The notes beneath the pieces are model-generated. The model saw only the letters and a program-made list of their open reading frames with translations. It was not told where the DNA came from and made no database searches. Both the position numbers and the translations under genes were made by a program. A stretch of DNA of 6,756 nucleotides from Nocardioides sp. (GTDB lineage Bacteria; Actinomycetota; Actinomycetes; Propionibacteriales; Nocardioidaceae): contig JARICB010000219.1 in assembly GCA_029264225.1 (NCBI GenBank), positions 1 through 6,756 on the forward strand, in the 5' to 3' direction. Below, in pieces: positions 1 through 5,671 of the stretch (position 1 is the stretch's first letter; each line of letters begins with the position of its first letter).

Positions 1-603
1 GGCCTTCAGGGAAGCAACGCCTGCGTCGAAGGTGTCGGTGGTGTCCACGCCGTGGCGGGCCTCGGGGGAGCCGGCCGCCCAGACGGCCCTGACCCCGCTC
101 CACGGTTGGAGTGAGGTCGAGAGCTGCTCGGGGAAGATCCAGCGGTTGCCCGCATCGCGGGCTGCGTCCAGCACGGCGCGGCCGACGGCGATGTGATCAG
201 CCTGGTTGAGTGATCGGCCACCGAAGGTGTCGCGGAAGTTTCCGGTGATGACGATCTCAGGGCGGTGGTGCCGGATCACCTCGGCCAGCAGTCGCCGCAG
301 CGCGACGCCGTACTCGATGATGCCGTCAGGCTGTCTGAGGAACTCCACCTCGGAGACGCCGACGACACGCGCCGACTCGACCTGCTCGGCCTCGCGTACA
401 CGGCGACACTCGTCGGGATGCAGACCGTCGATGCCGGCCTCACCGCTGGTCACCATGCAGTAGACGATCTGCTTGCCCTGGCCGGTCCAGCGTGCGACCG
501 CTGCGGCCGCGCCGAACTCCAGGTCGTCGGGATGCGCCACGATGCACAGTGCACGCTCCCAGTTCTCGGGTAGGGGTTCGAATGTCGGGCGCTCCTGGCT
601 CAT
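1..603 (-). CDS. PIG-L/LmbE family deacetylase, C-terminus cut by window edge
   Basis: Reading leftwards from the ATG at 603-601, the frame stays open for 201 codons to base 1, so the C-terminus is missing. The family consists of Zn-dependent hydrolases that remove acetyl groups from GlcNAc-type sugars or related N-acyl amides. The sequence shows the signature AHPDDLEFG at residues 23-31 (His24, Asp26 and Asp27 are the expected metal and catalytic residues), and a later ADHIAVG at 135-141, whose His137 matches the distal conserved histidine. Between them lies the family's Rossmann-like pattern (IVYCMVTSGEAG, then a VREAE helix, then EIVITGNFRD). Family members are usually about 230-280 residues, so roughly 40 or more are off-window. 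No signal peptide is seen, so it is probably cytoplasmic. It follows the nuclease gene by 54 bases on the same strand and may be co-transcribed. No strong ribosome binding site precedes the ATG; an in-frame TTG at 621 is the only other nearby start. MshB and Mca are relatives, but the substrate cannot be told from this fragment. Confidence 0.9.
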   Translation of the reverse strand, partial: MSQERPTFEPLPENWERALCIVAHPDDLEFGAAAAVARWTGQGKQIVYCMVTSGEAGIDGLHPDECRRVREAEQVESARVVGVSEVEFLRQPDGIIEYGVALRRLLAEVIRHHRPEIVITGNFRDTFGGRSLNQADHIAVGRAVLDAARDAGNRWIFPEQLSTSLQPWSGVRAVWAAGSPEARHGVDTTDTFDAGVASLKA

Positions 604-657
604 GCATCGAGCATGACGCAATCGGATGGCACCTACCAGTGCTCCCGCTGAGGGGGA

Positions 658-1425
658 CTACCAGCAGAGGTCCCAGGAGCCGCGCAACAGGCTTTTGGCG
701 ACCTTCTCTGCCCTCTGGTAGTCGCGAGTCCGCTGGAAGGGGTCATTGCGGTAGACGTAGGAATTCGCGAAGCCCCTGCGGATCTGCTCCCGACCGACAT
801 CGACGCCGCCACGCTGGACGTAACGCAGCCAGCGGCCGTAACGGTCGCGATCTGCCTGGCTCGGGTCCGATACGAGCAACACCCGCGAGCCGACCGGTGC
901 GAGACGCGCCATGTGGGCCGAGGCAGCGTCGCCACCGCACTCCTTGCCGCCGTAGACCTCCGGGGTGTCGATCCCGAGAAGTCGCACCGATCTCGCACCC
1001 ACACCCTGGATGCGGACCTTGAGCGTGTCACCGTCGGTCACCTTGACAACGTTGCCCCAGTGTCGCTGGACCGGGCCGCTGTTGCCCGAGCCGTCGGGGT
1101 TGGTGCCGGCTCCGCTGCCACCGGGAGCGGGAGCGGGCGGCGGGGTGGGAGTCGGTGCGGGCGGCTTGGTCTGGCCGACGAGGGGGAGGGGTTTGCCGCT
1201 ACCGATGCACGGACACGGGTTCGACTCGCAGGCGATCCCGTCGCCCTCGGAGTCGAGTCGGTGCGGGTCGCCCGGGCCGGCGTTGAGGAAGAACGTCTGT
1301 GCTGCGGCCTGCGACGCGAAGTCCCCGCAGTCCATGTCCACAGCGGCGCCAGCGGGTTGTGTCCCGAGTGAGACGACCACCGTCGCGGCGGCCAGCAGGA
1401 CAAGGGACAGCAGGCTTCTTCGCAT
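658..1425 (-). CDS. Secreted thermonuclease-like protein: N-terminal excalibur motif, C-terminal SNase domain
   Basis: A 255-residue protein predicted to be exported and to cut nucleic acid in a Ca-dependent way. Residues 1-27 form a signal peptide (MRRS, a hydrophobic run, then cleavage near PAGA-A). Residues 30-73 match the excalibur Ca-binding region: MDCGDF at 31-36 and the calmodulin-like loop LDSEGDGIACE at 57-67, with Cys33 and Cys66 likely paired. A Pro/Ala/Gly-rich linker covers about 85-119. The staphylococcal nuclease domain fills 120-255: VTDGDT at 129-134, RLLGIDTPE at 148-156 (Arg148, Asp153 and Glu156 align with Arg35, Asp40 and Glu43 of S. aureus nuclease), and DRYGRWL at 194-200 (Arg198 as Arg87). 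All catalytic positions are present, so it is probably active. The ATG at 1425 was chosen because it begins the signal peptide; the frame stays open to a GTG at 1548, but that would put 41 non-signal residues in front. No clear Shine-Dalgarno is visible before 1425. Confidence 0.9.
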   Translation of the reverse strand: MRRSLLSLVLLAAATVVVSLGTQPAGAAVDMDCGDFASQAAAQTFFLNAGPGDPHRLDSEGDGIACESNPCPCIGSGKPLPLVGQTKPPAPTPTPPPAPAPGGSGAGTNPDGSGNSGPVQRHWGNVVKVTDGDTLKVRIQGVGARSVRLLGIDTPEVYGGKECGGDAASAHMARLAPVGSRVLLVSDPSQADRDRYGRWLRYVQRGGVDVGREQIRRGFANSYVYRNDPFQRTRDYQRAEKVAKSLLRGSWDLCW

Positions 1426-1593
1426 CCGCCAATGCTGACTGCACCCGGGCGCGGTGTCTGGCGAACGCGAGATTCCATTAAGGAAATTGATCAAGACCGA
1501 ATGGTTTAGACATGCTTGACGGCGGGGTCGACTGACGCCACACTTCACCCCGGCAGATCAGCCAAGGAGAATTGCAAGGGTAGGTCGGGTTAA
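1426..1593. promoter_or_regulatory. Divergent intergenic region with two small dyads
   Basis: This 168-base gap separates the minus-strand nuclease from the plus-strand acyltransferase, so it should carry both promoters. Its middle (about 1472-1515) is clearly more AT-rich than the flanks. It contains an interrupted palindrome TTCC-ATTAA-GGAA (1473-1485) directly followed by the perfect 8-base palindrome TTGATCAA (1487-1494). For the plus strand, TTGACG at 1516-1521 with CACACT at 1539-1544 (17-base spacing) is a weak -35/-10 candidate. No convincing promoter was found by eye for the nuclease. The dyads could be an operator for a dimeric regulator, but no regulator is encoded nearby. Confidence 0.35.
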
Positions 1594-2763
1594 TTGCGGG
1601 ACGACGCTGATTCTGTACGCCTTGATGCGCTGACGGGGATCCGCATCTTCGCGGCCACGGCAGTATTCATGAGCCACTTGGTCACGCCTGAATACCTGCC
1701 TCAGCAGGTTCGCCTCTTCATGGCGGCGGGTTATAACGGGGTCACTCTCTTCTTCGTGCTCTCTGGCTTCGTGCTGGCATGGAACTACAGCGATCGACTC
1801 GCGCCGGAACGCATCAACTCGCGCGCTGTCTGGTCGTTCGCGGTGGCTCGATTCGCGCGCCTCTACCCGCTCTACCTTGTCGCGCTGCTCTGGGTTACGA
1901 AGGGCTCCTTCGGGTCATATGGGCTTCAGCACCTGCTCGCGATTCAAGCGTGGAGCCCAGATGTCGCGGTCGCCTATGCGTTCAACGGACCCGGTTGGTC
2001 CATTGGCGTCGAACTGTTTCTGTATGCCTGTTTCCCGATCTTGCTCGTCGCCCTGCTCAGAGTGCGCTCCTCACCCCGTGCACTGATACTGATTGCGATG
2101 CTGACCGCAGCGGCGCTGGGGGCCTTGACCTGGTGGTTCGTGACGACTGGCCGCGCGGATCTGCCGTGGGCCGATAGCGCTTCGGCTCACCGGTGGCTGT
2201 ATCGAATGCCGTTGACCAGGCTCGGGGACTTCGCGTTGGGAATCATCGCGGCACTCTTGGTTCGGACTCGACGCCTGCCTGTGTGGCTGGCTGGCGTGGC
2301 TCAGGTCATTGGCGTTGGTTCGTTCCTTACGCTGATGATGTGGGACTCGTTGTTCCTCAGCGCTTGGTCATGGGACTTCGCCTATGCCCTGCCGTCCTTC
2401 TTGCTGATCTTGGGGCTCGCCTCGAACCCCCAGACCTACCTCGCGAAGGTTCTTGGCACCAGGCCCCTGGTTCTCGCAGGCGAGTCGTCCTATGCGTTCT
2501 ATCTGTTCCATGTGCCGCTGATCGCGGCGTTCGGCATTGGGCTGGGCGTCTACACCACGTGGGTTGGATGGACATTGGCCACCGCGGCAGGGTTCTTCAT
2601 GATCCTGTTCACGGCCACGGGTGCGCACCACATCATCGAACGGCCCACCCAGCGGTGGCTACGGAGGATCCTCGATCCGAGTCCCCGACCTCCCAGTGTC
2701 CGTGCGGACTCACCTCAGCCGGACAACCAACCCGAGTTGGTGAGCAGTACGCACTCTCGATGA
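1594..2763 (+). CDS. Acyltransferase family 3 (OafA-type) integral membrane protein
   Basis: A 389-residue polytopic membrane protein of the acyltransferase-3 family, which moves acetyl or other acyl groups onto sugars of envelope polysaccharides, glycolipids or secreted metabolites. Family marks visible are RLDALTGIRIFAA then SH at 27-28 (His28 is the expected catalytic histidine of the first helix), GVTLFFVLSGFVLAW at 49-63, the basic RFARLYPLY at 86-94, GPGWSIGVELFLY at 132-144 with Glu140, and SSYAFYLFHVPLI at 298-310. Around ten hydrophobic helices are present, as usual. The last 30 or so residues are Pro/Ser-rich and probably a disordered cytoplasmic tail. There is no SGNH domain. The TTG at 1594 is the first codon after an in-frame TAA (1591-1593); the next in-frame ATG falls inside helix 1, so TTG is needed to keep the N-terminal motif. 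AGGTCGGG ends about four bases upstream. The acyl acceptor cannot be predicted. Confidence 0.9.
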   Translation: MRDDADSVRLDALTGIRIFAATAVFMSHLVTPEYLPQQVRLFMAAGYNGVTLFFVLSGFVLAWNYSDRLAPERINSRAVWSFAVARFARLYPLYLVALLWVTKGSFGSYGLQHLLAIQAWSPDVAVAYAFNGPGWSIGVELFLYACFPILLVALLRVRSSPRALILIAMLTAAALGALTWWFVTTGRADLPWADSASAHRWLYRMPLTRLGDFALGIIAALLVRTRRLPVWLAGVAQVIGVGSFLTLMMWDSLFLSAWSWDFAYALPSFLLILGLASNPQTYLAKVLGTRPLVLAGESSYAFYLFHVPLIAAFGIGLGVYTTWVGWTLATAAGFFMILFTATGAHHIIERPTQRWLRRILDPSPRPPSVRADSPQPDNQPELVSSTHSR

Positions 2764-2791
2764 GGGGTGGCGATGGTGCCGGACACCACCC
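2764..2791 (+). terminator. Hairpin just after acyltransferase stop, possible terminator
   Basis: Directly after the TGA stop, TGGTG (2774-2778), loop CCGGA, CACCA (2784-2788) form a stem, which the flanking GGGG (2764-2767) and CCC (2789-2791) may extend across a bulge. An alternative fold pairs GGGTGG (2765-2770) with CCACCC (2786-2791). No T-run follows, which is common for actinobacterial terminators, but this makes the call tentative. Confidence 0.35.
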
Positions 2792-2810
2792 ACTACCGGG
2801 ATGCGTCAAC

Positions 2811-2846
2811 CCACGTGGACTCTCACCCCAGGGTGGCTCTAGAGTC
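2811..2846. repeat. Palindrome and bulged inverted repeat upstream of the tRNA
   Basis: CCACGTGG (2811-2818) is a perfect 8-base palindrome. It overlaps by one base an inverted repeat: GACTCT (2818-2823) pairs with AGAGTC (2841-2846), and inside it CACC (2824-2827) pairs with GGTG (2832-2835) around the loop CCAG, leaving a five-base bulge GCTCT on the right. It lies between the acyltransferase stop and the tRNA, so it could be a second terminator element or a protein binding site. The stem is visible; its role is not known. Confidence 0.4.
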
Positions 2847-2893
2847 TGACGCGGTCTCGAGCCTCACGCGCGGGGTCACCCTGTCGTCCGAGG

Positions 2894-2921
2894 TTGGCGA
2901 GCACGACATCTGTACCAGACT
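2894..2921 (+). promoter_or_regulatory. Candidate promoter of the tRNA gene
   Basis: TTGGCG (2894-2899) resembles a -35 box, and CAGACT (2916-2921), 16 bases further on, is a weak -10. This would place the transcript start about 6-8 bases before the mature tRNA. The match is by eye only and both boxes deviate from consensus, so the call is weak; the tRNA does need its own promoter or readthrough from the acyltransferase. Confidence 0.25.
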
Positions 2922-2934
2922 GGTCGGATGGCAA

Positions 2935-3011
2935 GGGGCGGTAGCTCAGTCGGTTAGAGCAGAGGACTCATAATCCTTGGGTCGTGGGTTCGAGCCCCAC
3001 CCGCCCCACCA
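2935..3011 (+). tRNA. tRNA with anticodon CAU (elongator Met, or Ile2)
   Basis: A complete 77-base cloverleaf with encoded CCA. Acceptor arms are GGGGCGG (2935-2941) and CCGCCCC (3001-3007), all seven pairs Watson-Crick, then A73 and CCA. The D arm is GCTC/GAGC (2944-2947, 2957-2960). The anticodon stem GAGGA/TCCTT (2962-2966, 2974-2978) has one G-T pair and closes the loop CTCATAA, giving CAT at 2969-2971. The variable loop is GGGTC, and the T arm GTGGG/CCCAC encloses TTCGAGC. It is not the initiator: position 1 pairs with 72, and the stem lacks the three G-C pairs next to the loop. CAU tRNAs may be elongator Met or lysidine-modified Ile2; the choice cannot be made safely by eye, and Met is the default call. 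Confidence 0.95.
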
Positions 3012-3196
3012 GACGGGCGTTGAACCCGAATCACGGGGTGGTCACCGCCATGCGGGCAGGGCCGCGATGACGATCTCGTCGACATGGCCGTGCCGCTCCA
3101 GTCTGCCGAGCGAACGGAGACGACGAAGCCCTTGTCTACGGGATCAGCCGTCCAGTCAGGGCGCGGCTTCCAGGGAGTCGGGCCCGGATAGGGAGG
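3012..3196 (-). other. Stretch with coding-like remnant split over two frames
   Basis: No intact gene is seen in these 185 bases between the converging tRNA and histidine kinase genes. On the minus strand, the frame continuing past the kinase TGA reads a coding-like peptide ending in VDKGFVVSVRS (down to about 3105). Shifted by one frame, 33 codons at 3143-3045 end in ERHGHVDEIVIAALPAWR and a TGA at 3044-3042. In the last 22 of these, 19 codons end in G or C by hand count. One small indel near 3105-3115 would join the two, so this may be the tail of a decayed gene. The family is not recognised and chance is possible. Just after the tRNA, CGGG/CCCG (3014-3017, 3025-3028) could form a small 4-bp hairpin. 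Confidence 0.25.
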
Positions 3197-5656
3197 TCAG
3201 ATGAACCGTTCCCGATAGCTGCGCAGCGCAGCCTGCCCCTGATCGAGGGCAGTCGCCAGCGAGTCGATGATCGGACCCGAGCCTTGGGTCGTGCCGGACT
3301 CGGCGACCTCTTCCAACTCCCTGGCCAGTGCTGCTACCCGGACGACACCGATGTTGGAGGCACTGCCGAGGAGCCGATGGGCGCCGAAGCGAAGGTCATC
3401 GGGAGTCTGCGCTGCCCGCAACGTCTCGATGGCCTCGGCCGCACCCGCGTCGAAGCGGTCGAGTACGCGGGTGAGGTACGTCGAGTTGTCGGGGTCCATC
3501 GTCCGGAGCTCTTCGAGACGAGCCGTGTCGAGCACACAGTCGTCATCGGCCGGCACCGGAGCCGCGGCGGGAACCACGGCCGCAGGCAGGGTGGCACCCA
3601 CATCGGCCTCGGGCTGATCACTGAGCCACTTGGCCAGCGTGCGTGCGAGCGCCTCTCGACCGACCGGCTTGGTCAAGAAGTCGTCCATCCCGGCCGCCAG
3701 ACACCGTTCCCGTTCGCCGGCCACGACGTTGGCCGTCATCGCCACGATCGGTAAGCGGTCACTGTCGGACTCACCGGCTCGGATCTGTTTGGTGGCGGCG
3801 TAGCCGTCGAGGCCAGGCATCTGTACGTCCATCAGCACCAGGTCATAACTGCCTTGGTCGAGCATGTCGAGTGCGACCAGCCCGTTGTCGGCAACGTCAG
3901 AGGTATGGCCGAGAGTGGCGAGCATTCCGGAGGCGACCAGTTGGTTGACGGCGTTGTCCTCCACCACCAACACATGGCGGGGGGACACAGCAGGCGTCTC
4001 GGCGGTTGTGGGGGGCTGCGATGGGTCATCCTCGTCGCCCGGGGCGATGACCGCGGTGAACCAGAAAGTGCTTCCTTCACCAGCCTCGCTGTGGTAGCCG
4101 ACGTCGCCGCCCATGGCCTGGGCGAGTTGACGCGAGATAGCCAACCCAAGTCCGCTGCCGCCGAAGACGCGGGTGGTCGTTGAATCAGCCTGCTCAAAGG
4201 GCGCGAAGATGTCGCCGCTGTCGGGGCTGATGCCGATACCGGTATCCGTGATCACCACGGCGACGCTTACCGACCCGTCCAATTCTCTGGTCAACACCTC
4301 CACCTCGACACTGCCGACGCTGGTGAACTTCACCGCGTTGGCCAGCAGGTTGGCGTAGATCTGGCTGATCCGGATGGGGTCGCCGCGCAGCCGCCCGGGC
4401 GAGTCTCCATAGCTGATGTCGAAGTCAAGTCCCTTGGCCACGGCGTTCTCGCGCAGTGGCGCGGTAACTTGCTCCAGCACCGACTTCAGGTCGAAGCCTA
4501 CTGTCTCCAGTCGCATGCGACCGGCCTCGATCTTGCTGAAGTCGAGGATGTCGTTGATCAACGTCATGAGCAGCTCGCCCGAGTATCGGATGCCGTCGGC
4601 GAGCCGGGTCTGGTTCGTGTCCAGCGTCGTACGGCGCAGCAGTTCGTTGAGCCCGATCACACCGTTGAGGGGGGTTCGGATCTCGTGGCTGACCATGGCC
4701 AGGAACTCTGATTTCTGCCGCGACACCGTGATGGCCCGGTCGCGCGCCTCGGCGATCGAACGTTGCGCCAGTTCGCGTGCCAGGACGTGCTCGAGTTGGA
4801 GAGTCACCACATCCGCGTAGTGCTCGATCAAGTCATACTGGACGAGTCCTGGCCCCGCAGTGATGACAGCGACGGCGTAGACGCCGCCGTCATGTCGAAT
4901 AGGGAACGCGAGAGTGGTCCGATCCTCGTCCCACTCCTTTGCTCCGGTGCGGGCGCACCGGGACGCGATCTGGCGCTCCAAGGCAGCGTGCGCCGGGTCT
5001 GCGGCATCCTCCACCGCTGCCCGTGCCCGGTCCTCCTCGTCGGGGTGCACACGAATGAGCTCTCCGTCTTCGACGAGGAAACCGATGGCGCGCTGCCAGT
5101 CCTCGATCAGCAACAGCAGGTCACGCCCGCGGGCCAGCACGTCGGCCAGGCTGCGAGCGTCATTGGCTAGGGAGGCCACTCCTTGTAGGAGGTTGTACTG
5201 CTCCAGTTGGAGGTTGAGCCTTTCGGTCGCGCTGGCGATCTCTTGGCGTTCCTGGCGTCGTCGCGAATAGTCGCTCAGTCGCAGAAGGACGCACGTCTGT
5301 CCCGTCTCGGGATGCTGCATCAGCTGTTCTCGTATCAGCACCCACATCGTGGAGCCGTCCTTACGCACGATCAGCGTCTCGACGTCCTCGGTGTTGACGA
5401 TCCCAGCGGCGACCAGGGCCAGATGTTCTGCGAGTTGCGCCTTGCCGGTGCTGTCGTGCACGTCGAACAGGGTGAGGTCGGCAAGTTCCGCGACGTCACG
5501 CCCACACATGCTCGCGACCCGGGGGTTGGCGTAGAGGGTGCGGCCCTGGAGGTCGATGACCCAGATCCCGTCGATGAGTCGCTCCACGACCTGCTGGAAG
5601 AAGCCGTTGTCACCATCGCCCCACGTGGGGTGCGGGTCTGGGAGGGGGGTGTCCAT
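3197..5656 (-). CDS. Soluble hybrid histidine kinase, PAS-GAF-HisKA-HATPase-REC-HPt
   Basis: An 819-residue unorthodox histidine kinase that autophosphorylates from ATP and relays phosphate internally His to Asp to His. Domains in order: PAS at about 20-132 (with NPRVASMCG and a VRKDGSTMWV strand pair), a short coiled stretch near 132-155, a GAF-like domain at about 155-297, HisKA with SHEIRTPLNGVIG (phosphoacceptor His324), HATPase_c with N436 and N440 in the N box, DTGIGI at 471-476, FAPFEQ at 484-489 and GGSGLGL at 499-505, then a receiver with acidic pair Glu566/Asp567, phosphoacceptor Asp610 in LMDVQMPG, Thr641 and Lys663. After an Ala/Pro linker (about 685-705) comes an HPt domain with AHRLLGSASNIG and phosphoacceptor His760. 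No membrane segment or signal peptide is present, so it is cytoplasmic. Every catalytic residue is intact. It starts five bases after the Ser/Thr kinase stop. The architecture resembles BarA/ArcB-type relays but without their membrane sensor; the final response regulator must lie elsewhere. Confidence 0.95.
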   Translation of the reverse strand: MDTPLPDPHPTWGDGDNGFFQQVVERLIDGIWVIDLQGRTLYANPRVASMCGRDVAELADLTLFDVHDSTGKAQLAEHLALVAAGIVNTEDVETLIVRKDGSTMWVLIREQLMQHPETGQTCVLLRLSDYSRRRQERQEIASATERLNLQLEQYNLLQGVASLANDARSLADVLARGRDLLLLIEDWQRAIGFLVEDGELIRVHPDEEDRARAAVEDAADPAHAALERQIASRCARTGAKEWDEDRTTLAFPIRHDGGVYAVAVITAGPGLVQYDLIEHYADVVTLQLEHVLARELAQRSIAEARDRAITVSRQKSEFLAMVSHEIRTPLNGVIGLNELLRRTTLDTNQTRLADGIRYSGELLMTLINDILDFSKIEAGRMRLETVGFDLKSVLEQVTAPLRENAVAKGLDFDISYGDSPGRLRGDPIRISQIYANLLANAVKFTSVGSVEVEVLTRELDGSVSVAVVITDTGIGISPDSGDIFAPFEQADSTTTRVFGGSGLGLAISRQLAQAMGGDVGYHSEAGEGSTFWFTAVIAPGDEDDPSQPPTTAETPAVSPRHVLVVEDNAVNQLVASGMLATLGHTSDVADNGLVALDMLDQGSYDLVLMDVQMPGLDGYAATKQIRAGESDSDRLPIVAMTANVVAGERERCLAAGMDDFLTKPVGREALARTLAKWLSDQPEADVGATLPAAVVPAAAPVPADDDCVLDTARLEELRTMDPDNSTYLTRVLDRFDAGAAEAIETLRAAQTPDDLRFGAHRLLGSASNIGVVRVAALARELEEVAESGTTQGSGPIIDSLATALDQGQAALRSYRERFI

Positions 5657-5671
5657 GCCTATCAACTCTCG
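5654..5671 (-). promoter_or_regulatory. Start site and coupling junction of the histidine kinase
   Basis: On the minus strand the junction reads GAGAGTTGATAGGCATG. The TGA stop of the Ser/Thr kinase (5664-5662) overlaps a TTG in the histidine kinase frame (5665-5663), and an ATG follows at 5656-5654. GAGAG (5671-5667) lies ten bases before the ATG and abuts the TTG almost directly, so the ATG fits the ribosome binding site better. If the TTG were used, the protein would gain three residues (822 in all) and the genes would overlap. Either way, translational coupling is likely. Confidence 0.5.

Noticed and set aside
913..1438. Two plus-strand frames of about 150 codons
   Set aside because: They mirror the excalibur/SNase coding sequence on the other strand; the Pro-rich linker yields Gly/Arg-rich shadow peptides.
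658..1548. Longer 296-residue form of the nuclease from a GTG at 1548
   Set aside because: The extra 41 residues would precede the signal peptide and cover the divergent promoter dyads.
2193..2849. 218-codon plus-strand frame overlapping the acyltransferase
   Set aside because: It overlaps a strongly supported membrane protein in another frame and lacks any family motif.
2935..3011. tRNA 3' end as an integration (att) site
   Set aside because: No second copy of the tRNA 3' end and no integrase were seen in the window.
2977..3204. 75-codon plus-strand frame starting inside the tRNA
   Set aside because: It begins within the tRNA anticodon and T arms and has Arg/Ser-rich shadow composition.
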